A stretch of 42,814 nucleotides of DNA. Source: a virus. The stretch spans positions 1-42,814 of the IMG/VR virus record IMGVR_UViG_3300036719_005178; one strand, given 5' to 3'. A model generated the notes under the pieces. The model was not told the DNA's origin and did no database searches. It saw only the letters and a program-made list of their open reading frames with translations. Made by a program: the position numbers and the translations under genes. Positions 33,821 through 42,452 of the stretch are shown here, piece after piece. The stretch's first letter is position 1. The number at the start of each line of letters is the position of its first letter.

Positions 33821-35540
33821 TCTTTAGATTCACGTTCGGAGTTGCCTTTGTTGGTTCAACATAAGGAACCTCTGCAGTTGGAGTTACTGATGTTGTTTTT
33901 GCTGCAATATCTTCAACTGATTTGAGATTTGGTGTTTGTGGTTCTGGTTGTGATGCACCACCTCTTGCAAAGGTATAGTAATCAGATACTGCCACATTTG
34001 GTTTCAATTCACATCCAAAAAGATTTAATTTAAGATTTTCAAAACTTAAAGCAGAAGTCATACTTCCATCAATATTTCCAATCAATGAAGTAATATCCGA
34101 AAAAGGTCCATTCACTCCAGAAATTTGACCTTGAATATCATCAAGAAAAGTATTCACATTATTAATTAAAGTGTTGTTTGCTTCAGTTATATCATTTTTA
34201 CTAAAAGAAATTGCTTGCCCTACAATTTCTTCAGCATAACACATTGGAACATATGGATTCTTTCTTTTATCATTTGTGCTTTGTCTTGCTTGTTGTTCTA
34301 TCTTTTCTGGTTGCAATGCAGCAAGTAATAAAGATTCAATCAACCCACATAATCCTTGAGTAATTTTATTATACAAACATAGAATGAGTTCAGTAATAAT
34401 TTCTTTTATATCTGCAATCATATGTCTCATACTTGAAGGCATTGCAGAAACAATTTTAGTTAATTCTTTGTTTAATAACTTCAAAACATATTCCATAATC
34501 TTATCAAAAATTATTTTCATATATTTTGCAATAATACAAGCAGCCTTTGAAATCAGACTCATTATTTCTTTTATAATACTTGAGACTGCATCTGCATAAC
34601 ACTTAAGAGCATTCAAATACTTTGCTATTTCTTGCAGTAAATTATCTAATACAGTTTGAATAGCTTTAATTGCAGACCCAACTTTATCGTCTGGTTTTAA
34701 TAGAGGAATTCTTTCTTGATACTTGTCTTGTCTTTTTCTATCTCCAGCGGATGTTTGATGAACTGCATTTGTACTTTCCTTTGTTGCTCCTGGTTGAGAT
34801 AATGATGCTGGAGAACTTGCTTCTCTGCAACGATTTTTAATTCCTAGTGCTACTTTTTGTTGAACATAATTATCTCTTTCTGCACCAGTTAATCCTTTTT
34901 GGTCTGCCTCTGTTCTTGCACTTTGAGCATCTGCAAGTTGAGTAGGTGTAAGAGACTTATCTGAACGAAGTCCGTATTCATTTACAGAGACATTTGGTGG
35001 AGCAGGAGCACATTCTGCTGTCTGCTCTGGTGTCTTTGGTTTTACAATAACTTTCTCTTCATCAGGAACTTTTTCCTTTTTATCTCTTACCTTTGGTTCT
35101 TGAGTATTTGCAAATCCACTTTGAGGACTAAAATTCTTTCCTCCAGTGAGTGCTGTTTTATTAGATAATGCTGTTTGTGCATTATTACCCAGAACTCCCA
35201 TAATGACTGGGACTTGTTGATCCTGCCCATCAAGGAAAAATCCAAATACAAAATTTCCTTGACGAAGATTTGGAGTTTGTGATGCAGATGCTTGACCACC
35301 ACCTGCAGTCACAGGATACATCACCTGGGCCCAAGCAAGTTCTTCGGAACGAAGTGACTCCTCATCTTGATCGTGAAGACCAATAATTCTTACTTTATAA
35401 CGATATCCCCACCCAACGACACTATTTCTATCCGTAAATTTTCCCGGCAGTATGTTATCTCTCCAAGTGGAGTCATCAGCAATCTGTCCGATCCACCAAT
35501 TAAAATGTTCACCAAGAAACCCAGGGTTATATAAACTCAT
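33816..35540 (-). CDS. gp5-like baseplate hub protein with OB-fold, no lysozyme domain
   Basis: A 574-residue protein. Residues about 12-120 match the T4 gp5 N-terminal OB-fold: NWWIGQIADDSTWRDN, WGYRYKVRIIGLHDQD, LRSEELAWAQVMYPVTAGGG, then GNFVFGFFLDGQDQQVPVIM and GVLGN. T4 gp5 then has a lysozyme and a triple beta-helix; here there is instead a charged linker (about 150-290) and a long helical region (about 290-470: LLQEIAKYLNALKCYADAVS and following). The ATG shares a base with the stop of the CP12-like gene (TGATG), with GAGGA as RBS. It plugs the tail tube on the gp27-type trimer. Its lytic function seems to have moved to the SleB-bearing tape-measure proteins upstream. Confidence 0.85.
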   Translation of the reverse strand: MSLYNPGFLGEHFNWWIGQIADDSTWRDNILPGKFTDRNSVVGWGYRYKVRIIGLHDQDEESLRSEELAWAQVMYPVTAGGGQASASQTPNLRQGNFVFGFFLDGQDQQVPVIMGVLGNNAQTALSNKTALTGGKNFSPQSGFANTQEPKVRDKKEKVPDEEKVIVKPKTPEQTAECAPAPPNVSVNEYGLRSDKSLTPTQLADAQSARTEADQKGLTGAERDNYVQQKVALGIKNRCREASSPASLSQPGATKESTNAVHQTSAGDRKRQDKYQERIPLLKPDDKVGSAIKAIQTVLDNLLQEIAKYLNALKCYADAVSSIIKEIMSLISKAACIIAKYMKIIFDKIMEYVLKLLNKELTKIVSAMPSSMRHMIADIKEIITELILCLYNKITQGLCGLIESLLLAALQPEKIEQQARQSTNDKRKNPYVPMCYAEEIVGQAISFSKNDITEANNTLINNVNTFLDDIQGQISGVNGPFSDITSLIGNIDGSMTSALSFENLKLNLFGCELKPNVAVSDYYTFARGGASQPEPQTPNLKSVEDIAAKTTSVTPTAEVPYVEPTKATPNVNLKR

Positions 35541-35752
35541 CAGTCCTCATAAATTCTACATTCCAATGCATCTGGATTATCATTACAATATAATTCCAAT
35601 GCTGTTGGGTCGTGATGTTTGGTTGGATGATTTTGAGACCATCTTTCAAGTGCAGCCAATTCATCCTCAATGTGACGTTTTGCTTGAGGGGAAGTTAATG
35701 GGTCATCCAATATTTTTTTATCATACTCTATATGCTTTTCTACACTTTCCAT
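35540..35752 (-). CDS. CP12-like small protein (C-terminal GAPDH-binding motif)
   Basis: A 70-residue protein. The last 23 residues contain DPTALELYCNDNPDALECRIYE, which matches the CP12 C-terminal motif 'L..YC.DNP...ECR.YD' including two Cys eight residues apart (C56, C65). In cyanobacteria CP12 forms this loop when oxidised and inserts its end into GAPDH, shutting down the Calvin cycle; many cyanophages encode CP12. The usual N-terminal Cys pair (PRK side) is absent and the central AWD.VEEL motif is replaced by helical sequence (KRHIEDELAALERWSQNHP). The gene is coupled to gp5 (TGATG), so it is expressed late. It could also be a baseplate protein that kept this motif. Confidence 0.7.
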   Translation of the reverse strand: MESVEKHIEYDKKILDDPLTSPQAKRHIEDELAALERWSQNHPTKHHDPTALELYCNDNPDALECRIYED

Positions 35753-35766
35753 AATTGGTGATGTAT

Positions 35767-35774
35767 TATTTACT
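35767..35774 (-). promoter_or_regulatory. Possible late promoter variant, AGTAAATA
   Basis: AGTAAATA on the minus strand, 15 bases before the CP12-like gene; a TTAAATA lies 7 bases further up. The core is imperfect and the spacing is short. Confidence 0.25.
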
Positions 35775-35785
35775 ATTTAACAGAT

Positions 35786-37159
35786 TTAAAAAGGATTATA
35801 AGTAGGATTTCCTTTTTTTCCAGTGGAATCTCTAACTGCAGTAATCTTGGTAAAGCATCCCGTTGATAAATTGTAATAATGACAGAGATCTGCAATAATA
35901 TAATATCCACCAAGATAATTATCCAGTCCTTGAGTTTGTTTATTTGATAGTTCTGGTGGGTCTATCCAAATCAAATCTCCTGCGTGTAAACTTAAATCGC
36001 CATAAATTGTAATCGTGGTTTTTGATGAGAAGAGTTGATTGTATCTCATTGAAGACTGATTCAAAATATTCTTTGGATCAAAATTTTGATCTTTAGATTT
36101 TTCTATTTGTTTTTTTGTATCTCCAGATGGTAATGTTCCTCTATCAATTAAATGATATTTTGTCTTTGAAAAGTCTTTGTTTTGTCCTTCAATATTAAAC
36201 TTTGGATTTATTTTTGGTAGATTCTTTCCTGCTTTTTGAAGATTTTCTTGTGATGCTTTACTTGAAGCAGAAGATTGTGAATTTGGATTTATAACTTCAT
36301 AATAACAATCAAAGGGATCAAATAGGATTGTTCTTGTAGAATAGGTTCCTGCTTCTAATTTTCTTATAATATCTCCACTTGGATTTGGTGGATCAAGTTC
36401 AAGAATTTTTGCATCATAATCAACAGGAAGATCAACAGTTTGATTGTATATGAATTTCTTTACATTCTTTTTATTTCCACCAGTTCCAGTTTCGGAAAGC
36501 ATTCCATCTATGGATTTAAACTTGAATCCTTCTGAGGTTTCAAAAAAGAAAAATCCCGCAGTGTTTCCTTTTGCACCTTGTATATTTGGAATGGATCTTC
36601 CCGACAACCAATGAAGAATATAAAATGGATGCCAATTATTTGATATGATATTGTAATTATTATCTGTCGTTTCAATATCTAAATCTTTTTCAGTCTGTAA
36701 AAACTCTCTACAAATCTTTGTAACAGTATCAGAAATTTTTCCATCATATCTTTTATTTACAACCTTTTTATAATTACGAATACCTTCTTCAGATATTAGA
36801 TCAAGAGTTGCTAATGACCTTACAGTATCTTTTGATAATGGATTAATTGATCTCACCTGCATCTTTAATTTTAAAGTTGCATCGTGATTCATATCCTTAA
36901 AAGTGATATCAACATCCTCTCCACCTTCTAAAGGCATTCCATCTATAACAGTACTTGTAACGCCATCTGCAACAGAATATTTTCCAATATCACTATAAGT
37001 TACACTACATTTAATCGTCTCATTTAAAATACTTTCATAATAATAAAAGTCAGTAATAGTTGTTCCACTTGCACCCAAATCAATTGGAGAAGTTTTTCTT
37101 CCTGCTGAGGGATTGATTATGAATTTATCAATAGAATAATTTCTAGTACTCTCTTGCAT
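35786..37159 (-). CDS. Putative baseplate hub protein, gp27-like
   Basis: A 457-residue protein. The early part has DFYYYESILNETIKCSVTYS, then DVDITFKDMNHDATLKLKMQ, a tandem beta-barrel pattern typical of the hub proteins T4 gp27 and P2 gpD. The middle carries ISDTVTKICREFLQTEKDLD and WHPFYILHWLSGRSIP, where hub proteins bind their partner, and TTITIYGDLSLHAGDLIWID near the end is a common hub closing motif. The length (T4 gp27 is 391) and the position just before the gp5-like gene support this role: gp27 forms the trimer that carries gp5. RBS AGGAG. I cannot confirm without profile comparison. Confidence 0.65.
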   Translation of the reverse strand: MQESTRNYSIDKFIINPSAGRKTSPIDLGASGTTITDFYYYESILNETIKCSVTYSDIGKYSVADGVTSTVIDGMPLEGGEDVDITFKDMNHDATLKLKMQVRSINPLSKDTVRSLATLDLISEEGIRNYKKVVNKRYDGKISDTVTKICREFLQTEKDLDIETTDNNYNIISNNWHPFYILHWLSGRSIPNIQGAKGNTAGFFFFETSEGFKFKSIDGMLSETGTGGNKKNVKKFIYNQTVDLPVDYDAKILELDPPNPSGDIIRKLEAGTYSTRTILFDPFDCYYEVINPNSQSSASSKASQENLQKAGKNLPKINPKFNIEGQNKDFSKTKYHLIDRGTLPSGDTKKQIEKSKDQNFDPKNILNQSSMRYNQLFSSKTTITIYGDLSLHAGDLIWIDPPELSNKQTQGLDNYLGGYYIIADLCHYYNLSTGCFTKITAVRDSTGKKGNPTYNPF

Positions 37160-37181
37160 TGAAATAAAACTCCTATTCTAT

Positions 37182-37189
37182 TATTTACC
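37182..37189 (-). promoter_or_regulatory. Candidate late promoter variant, GGTAAATA
   Basis: GGTAAATA on the minus strand, 23 bases before the gp27-like gene; the same octamer and spacing as before the 624-residue fibre gene (2456-2463). Confidence 0.4.
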
Positions 37190-40187
37190 CTTTATAACTG
37201 GATGCCATATAATCTTCTACTTCATCAAATATAGACACCATCATTGAAGATTGTTGAGAAGAACCAACTGGAACTGGAACAGGAATTAATTTCTCATCTA
37301 CAATCGCACGAATTGTTGCTCCCATTTCATAAGATGCATAACTTTTTAGAACATTTAATGCTCCTTGATAATCTGCTTTGTTCAATGCATCCAAAAATCC
37401 TGGATAATTATCTTCTAGTGCGGTTGTTGAATTCACATCAAGAACAAATTCACCGTGAGTTAACATTGCTCTTATTTGATCAATACCCATTTTTCCTTTT
37501 ACTTTTCCACCTTTATTAAAAGCAACGTGAACGTGATCATAATGTGTAGAATTTGTTTTATTCCCCCAAGTTGATAGTGGGACTTGTTTTCCTCCAGAAA
37601 TTCCAAACCCTAAAGGAGTATAAATTAGTTGTTTTAAACTAGTTCCATATTTAGAAATCATTGCTTGAGCAAATGCCAATTGACTGGGAGTTCCTCTATT
37701 TCCCGGAGCACCAATCGTTTGGAAGTCCATTGCTCTACCAGATCCGTGATATCCAGGATCTCCCGGACGAAGATAACTTGTAACCTGAAGTCCCATACTT
37801 GCAGCAAGTTGTTGTGCTGCAGAAAGATTACCTCCAAATTTTCCTAGTTTAATATCAACACCTCCACCGGGACGAGATGCAACAGTGGCACCAAAATTAG
37901 GAATACTTGCAATTTTATTTTCTTTATAGTTATAATGCCATCCAAAAACATTCCCTCTTGCGGATCTACTGATACCAGTTACACCTTGTCCTTGTGCCTT
38001 GAAATCAGTTCTTCCCTGTATAAAATCTCTGGCATTTTTTTGTAACGTAGGATTTAATATGTTGGCTGCGACTTTTTTTATTGTGCCAACTTCCATACCA
38101 GCAGCTGCTGCAGCTGATTCTGCATCTTGAATAGACAACCACTCTGGATTTGGATTGCCATTTCCTTGAGTAGGTCCATTTGGATAATCCCAAGTTGGTT
38201 GATATTGGTTTCTTGCTGTTATAAGTTGTTTAATTGTCTTTCCAGTATATGCACCAGATGCAAGACGATTATAAATTGTTTGTGCAACATCAGCACTTCC
38301 CTGGGGGTCGGCATCTTCTCTTGATGCAACTGCAACCAAAGTCCAAAAATCTTCTGTGCCACCACTAACTGAAAAGTCTCCATCCTCTGGTGGAAGTGTT
38401 GCTCCCTCCTTTGCTTTACCTTCAATTACTTTCAATTCAAGTTGTTTCTTCAAATCATTAAGTATATCATCAACTTTAGGGGCAACACTATCTTGAAGTG
38501 CTTTTGCAATTACGTTTTTCATATCAGCACCATTACTAAACATTCCAGCATCAACTTCTCCACCTTCAGCAAATGCACCTACAGTTCTTTGAATTCCCCC
38601 ACCAACAGTTCTCTGCATCCAAGCAGTTAAACCATCTGCTGCACTTTGATAATCTGCACTAGATGGTCTCTCACCAAGTTGTGCCTTCATCATAATACCA
38701 AATAATCCACCTAATCCTGGTGTTGAAGATGCTGTCTTATAAGAACTATTCATATAACCAAGTGGATTTACATTTTTTGTCTGGTCTTCTTCAGGGAATA
38801 TTTTTTTAATCTTATCCTTACCACCAACAGATTGACCCGGTTTAACTTCTGTTGATTTTACTTTTAAAGTTCTTGGTGGTGTTTTTTTTATAGTTCTTTT
38901 GATTGGACCAGTATATTTTCCACCTCTTGTAACTTGTCCACCTTGAGCACGACCTTGAACCTTTTGATTTTGTGGATTTTTATTTCCAAACATCAAATCA
39001 TATAAAAATCCACCAATAGCATCACCAGCTATTCCACCAGCAGCACCACCAATAATGGCTCCAGCAATTGCTAAAGGACCCCCAGCAAGTCCAATACCAC
39101 CACCCAAAGCAGTTCCAACCCAACTCAATAAACCTGCACCAATTGATCTAAAAGCTGCTCTACCAGGGTTTTCTCCTAAAGCCCAAGATAATCCAAAGTC
39201 AATCAAAGCACCAATACCAAATGGAATCATACTTAATCTTGGTTTCACAACAGTCATTACTGCTTTGGATAATGCACCCCTTCCCAACTTTCCTTGAGTA
39301 ATAATTCTAACATAATCCCCAACATTCCCTTTACCTAAAGCAATTCTTAAATTTGAATCTGAAAATCTACCAGCACTACCACCTAATTGTTTTTGAACCC
39401 ATTTTGGCAAATTTCTTTCTGCCATCATTGCAGCATAAGATCTACCTGCTTTACTTGCTTGGTATGCAGAAGCAGCAGTTGACCCCATACCATTTTTAGT
39501 TGGTCCACAATCACATTTTCCAGCACCAGGACCACCCATATCACGAAGTTCATCAAAAGCAATCGCAGCAATAATAGATGCTGTGATGACTTTATCCATC
39601 GCACCAACAAATTCATCAAATGCTTTGGTAAAGTTTTCTCCTCCAAGATTTCCTAAAAACTTTCTTGTTTTATCGTGAACCTCATATGCTTTATCAACAA
39701 AAGAAACCAAACCATTTAAAATTTTACCAGATACATCAATCACAGTATCCTGAACCTTTATAATCGTACCAACAACTCCTGCAAGTTTTGGAAGATATGG
39801 CAATAAACGAAGTGAAATGTAACCAAGAAAAATATTAAATAAAAACTTCTTAATTCTATCAAGAAAACCTAAACGAGGTAATGAAGGTAATTTAATTTTA
39901 TCTCCTTTACCTTCTTTTGGTTTTTCAAGTTTTTCTTCTTTTTTGGCAAATCTTTTTTTCTCACCTTCTTTTTTCTTTCTCTTTTCATTTTCTGCTTTTA
40001 ATAATGTATTTGTTTTGATTAAATCACCAATTTTAATCACTTGTTTCTTAATAAAACTTACCCCAAAAGAAAGATTATCATCAACAACCGATTTAGCACT
40101 AATCCTTTTCACAGTAGGTATTAAAGAACTTCCCTTTAAAAGTTTTGCTGGATTAATTTTTGCAGGAGGAAGTGCTTTAGGTTTCAT
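37185..40187 (-). CDS. Tape-measure-like tail lysin with SleB and M15-like domains
   Basis: A 1000-residue protein. It is basic at the start, then a hydrophobic segment at about 106-142 (FLFNIFLGYISLRLLPYLPK) and a Gly/Ala-rich hydrophobic stretch at about 346-396. Residues about 609-770 match a SleB-type cell-wall hydrolase (VAVASREDADPQGSADVAQT, IYNRLASGAYTGKTI, NQYQPTWDYP). Residues about 776-890 match an M15-like zinc peptidase (TSYLRPGDPGYHGSGRAMDF, then HYDHVHVAF; ligands His, Asp, His). The end has GKMGIDQIRAMLTHGEFVLD, a motif common in tape-measure proteins. It probably sets tail length and opens peptidoglycan during injection. It is a paralogue, in part, of the 694-residue protein upstream. 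Confidence 0.8.
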   Translation of the reverse strand: MKPKALPPAKINPAKLLKGSSLIPTVKRISAKSVVDDNLSFGVSFIKKQVIKIGDLIKTNTLLKAENEKRKKKEGEKKRFAKKEEKLEKPKEGKGDKIKLPSLPRLGFLDRIKKFLFNIFLGYISLRLLPYLPKLAGVVGTIIKVQDTVIDVSGKILNGLVSFVDKAYEVHDKTRKFLGNLGGENFTKAFDEFVGAMDKVITASIIAAIAFDELRDMGGPGAGKCDCGPTKNGMGSTAASAYQASKAGRSYAAMMAERNLPKWVQKQLGGSAGRFSDSNLRIALGKGNVGDYVRIITQGKLGRGALSKAVMTVVKPRLSMIPFGIGALIDFGLSWALGENPGRAAFRSIGAGLLSWVGTALGGGIGLAGGPLAIAGAIIGGAAGGIAGDAIGGFLYDLMFGNKNPQNQKVQGRAQGGQVTRGGKYTGPIKRTIKKTPPRTLKVKSTEVKPGQSVGGKDKIKKIFPEEDQTKNVNPLGYMNSSYKTASSTPGLGGLFGIMMKAQLGERPSSADYQSAADGLTAWMQRTVGGGIQRTVGAFAEGGEVDAGMFSNGADMKNVIAKALQDSVAPKVDDILNDLKKQLELKVIEGKAKEGATLPPEDGDFSVSGGTEDFWTLVAVASREDADPQGSADVAQTIYNRLASGAYTGKTIKQLITARNQYQPTWDYPNGPTQGNGNPNPEWLSIQDAESAAAAAGMEVGTIKKVAANILNPTLQKNARDFIQGRTDFKAQGQGVTGISRSARGNVFGWHYNYKENKIASIPNFGATVASRPGGGVDIKLGKFGGNLSAAQQLAASMGLQVTSYLRPGDPGYHGSGRAMDFQTIGAPGNRGTPSQLAFAQAMISKYGTSLKQLIYTPLGFGISGGKQVPLSTWGNKTNSTHYDHVHVAFNKGGKVKGKMGIDQIRAMLTHGEFVLDVNSTTALEDNYPGFLDALNKADYQGALNVLKSYASYEMGATIRAIVDEKLIPVPVPVGSSQQSSMMVSIFDEVEDYMASSYKG

Positions 40188-40196
40188 AGTTTATGA

Positions 40197-42281
40197 TTAT
40201 GCTACTCCGTGAATTGCAAGTATTCTCTTTCTTTCATTATTACTGTGAATAGAATTAAATGATGGAGCTTTTGGAACTCCTGGTGATGATGGTATGGAAG
40301 GCATCGTCGTGCTTGTTTTACTTGTCGTAGAAACAAGTACAGGTGGAGCAGATGGAGGAGTAATATTTTTTGCTCTAAAAGGCATTTTTGATAGTTGCAT
40401 TGGTGACTGCACCATTCCACCTTGAGCATACCTTGGTTCTTTTGGTTGTGATGGACTAAAAATAAAGTTTTTAACTCTCTCTATAATGTTTGGTTGATTT
40501 TTACTCCCATTCATATCTGGTTTCATAGGAGGAGTTTGAATTTGTTTGGATTGAGAAGAAACTATATTGGGTATTGGTGCAGGTTTTGGTAATTTTGCAT
40601 CATAAAACCACCCAAAGAAATTATGACTTTTACCTCGGGTAACATCGGAAGGTTTCATATATTTTTTCTGACTTTCTCCTTGAAAATCAGTTCTTCCACC
40701 AACAAATTTTGCAGATTCTCTTTGCAATACTGGATTTGTAATTGATTTAGCAGCCATATCAATCTTTTTTTCATTGCCAGTAGCATTGATTGCAGAAACT
40801 CTATCTTTTATTGATCTCCACTTAGATGGATTGGAAAAAGTAGGTTGATATTGACCTGGAGCAGTAATTACTGCAGAAATACTTTTTCCACCAGGATAAG
40901 ATCCAAGGTTGATACGATTGTATATTGACTGTGCTACATCTGCCTGACCTTGAGGATTTATACTATCCTCCTTTGATGCAAGTGCTGCTATCTTCCAAAA
41001 ATCAGGAGAACCTCCAACCAATCCACCACCAGCAGCATAAGTAGTCCCACTAATCATTTTTGGCCTATTTGTACCACCACCGGCAGCATTCATTGCTTCC
41101 AGAGTATTCACACCATATTTTTCAACAGCACCACGAGACATTACAAATTCACCATCACTTAACATTGCAGGAACCTTATCTACACCTTTTTCACCACTTA
41201 CATATCCAGGACTAAAAGAACCACCACCAAACATTCCAAACAATTTCTTAAAGTTTGCAAACCCACCACCATTATAGGTAGGAATTTTTGGTTGCTTATC
41301 CTCACCTTGTCCCGCAAAATTTTCTATTCCTTCACTTAGAGCCATTGTGGTTCCAACTGTTGTTGCAACTGATAATCCTGTTGCAACTAATTTACCACCT
41401 TTACCTCCAAGAAATTTTGCTGCTCCCTTTGCCCCAACCATTTGAAAAACAGTTTGAAGCAACTTTCTTGTTCCCAAAAATACTAAACTAGTAAGACTAC
41501 CAACAAACTTACCCAAACCTGTTCCAAATCTAAGATAAAGTGCAAGAAGTTTTGGCCAATGATCACCAAAGAATCTAAACAAGGAATCAATCTTTTTCTT
41601 GTTTGCTGGATCTGCAAACCAATCTAACAACTTGAGAAAAACTTTACCCCAGAAAATAGCCATAAAGAAATCAATGATTCTTCTAAGCATTGATTTCACT
41701 GGAGCAACAACCTTTTCTGCTGTTTTAATTGCAAGAGCAAATCCTTTTTCTAGTTTTGATTCAGCAAGTGCTCTCTTTGCATTCTCACCTTCCTTTCTTT
41801 CTCTCTCGTTTGAATCTTTTTGTGTTTTATTTTGTTGAGTTAGATTTTTAACAATTTCATTCAATAAACTTGTAATTTCATTAAAACTATCTTGAGTTTC
41901 TCCTTTACCAATTGCTGGAGAAAGTGATAGTTTTTTGATTCCAGAAAGTGCTCTCTGTTTTCCCAAATTCATTCCAACTGCAGTACCTTTTTTAAAACTT
42001 TCTGCAGTAATCTTTTTGACTTTAAATCTACCTTTCTTACCCTTTATTTTTTTCCATTCATTTGTAAGCAATTCAACTTCTTCTGTTGGAAGAGTTTGCT
42101 TTCTCATTCTTGCAGCACCCATCCTCTCTTTGAGAAGAGATGCATAAGTATCATAATCAATATCAAAAACACCTTCAAGACCAAGTAATCTTAGTATCCT
42201 TTCGTCTATCTTCTCATCAACTAAGGCACGACCATTCTTCGGTTTTAATACTGGTACAATTTTAGAAGAATTGAGTGCCAT
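40197..42281 (-). CDS. Tape-measure-like tail lysin with SleB domain
   Basis: A 694-residue protein. The N-terminal 100 residues (DERILRLLGLEGVFDIDYDT, YASLLKERMGAARMRKQ) are helical; residues about 190-285 hold several hydrophobic helices (RRIIDFFMAIFWGKVFLKLL, LLALYLRFGTGLGKFVGSLT). Residues about 370-395 (DKVPAMLSDGEFVMSRGAVE) are the short motif typical of tape-measure proteins, and residues about 424-575 match a SleB hydrolase (ALASKEDSINPQGQADVAQS, IYNRINLGSYPG, PGQYQPTF) with Glu in the expected place. The tail is Pro-rich. It overlaps the gp51-like gene by 20 bases. Placement straight after the tail chaperone-like pair is what is expected for a tape-measure gene. Confidence 0.8.
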   Translation of the reverse strand: MALNSSKIVPVLKPKNGRALVDEKIDERILRLLGLEGVFDIDYDTYASLLKERMGAARMRKQTLPTEEVELLTNEWKKIKGKKGRFKVKKITAESFKKGTAVGMNLGKQRALSGIKKLSLSPAIGKGETQDSFNEITSLLNEIVKNLTQQNKTQKDSNERERKEGENAKRALAESKLEKGFALAIKTAEKVVAPVKSMLRRIIDFFMAIFWGKVFLKLLDWFADPANKKKIDSLFRFFGDHWPKLLALYLRFGTGLGKFVGSLTSLVFLGTRKLLQTVFQMVGAKGAAKFLGGKGGKLVATGLSVATTVGTTMALSEGIENFAGQGEDKQPKIPTYNGGGFANFKKLFGMFGGGSFSPGYVSGEKGVDKVPAMLSDGEFVMSRGAVEKYGVNTLEAMNAAGGGTNRPKMISGTTYAAGGGLVGGSPDFWKIAALASKEDSINPQGQADVAQSIYNRINLGSYPGGKSISAVITAPGQYQPTFSNPSKWRSIKDRVSAINATGNEKKIDMAAKSITNPVLQRESAKFVGGRTDFQGESQKKYMKPSDVTRGKSHNFFGWFYDAKLPKPAPIPNIVSSQSKQIQTPPMKPDMNGSKNQPNIIERVKNFIFSPSQPKEPRYAQGGMVQSPMQLSKMPFRAKNITPPSAPPVLVSTTSKTSTTMPSIPSSPGVPKAPSFNSIHSNNERKRILAIHGVA

Positions 42282-42441
42282 TTACTTGCTGTTGTTTTGT
42301 TTTTTCTTCTTCCAGGTGTTGCATTAACAATTCAACATAGATGTCTCGTTCCCAAGGCATCATATTTTCGATCTCCGTTAATGAGTATTTATGGTACTGC
42401 ATCAAGGCAAAGTTAAGACGAAAATAGCTTTCAAGGTTCAT
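42262..42441 (-). CDS. gp51-like small hub-assembly protein, likely made by -1 frameshift
   Basis: A 59-residue frame not preceded by any Shine-Dalgarno sequence (ATG 42441, TAA 42262). The sequence MNLESYFRLNFALMQYHKYS, then LTEIENMMPWERDIYVELLM and QHLEEEKTKQQQ, is helical and resembles the short baseplate-hub assembly protein (gp51 type) of marine T4-like phages. The frame is open upstream to the slippery T_TTT_TTC of the gp26-like gene and lies in its -1 frame, giving a fusion with the linker RIALVH. Its start codon sits in the loop of a 5-bp hairpin. It overlaps the tape-measure-like gene by 20 bases. Independent translation cannot be excluded. Confidence 0.65.
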   Translation of the reverse strand: MNLESYFRLNFALMQYHKYSLTEIENMMPWERDIYVELLMQHLEEEKTKQQQVNGTQFF

Positions 42442-42448
42442 ATGAACC
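42435..42448 (-). other. Stem-loop 10 bases downstream of the slippery site
   Basis: GGTTCATATGAACC is a perfect 14-base palindrome and folds as GGTTC-ATAT-GAACC. It begins 10 bases after the T_TTT_TTC heptamer and holds the ATG of the gp51-like frame in its loop, so it could both stimulate frameshifting and hide an internal start. Confidence 0.5.
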
Positions 42449-42452
42449 AGTG

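Noticed and set aside
42386-42393. CATAAATA inside the gp51-like gene as a late promoter for the 694-residue gene
   Set aside because: It lies 105 bases upstream within coding sequence, unlike the 23-37 base spacing of the others; left open but not annotated.
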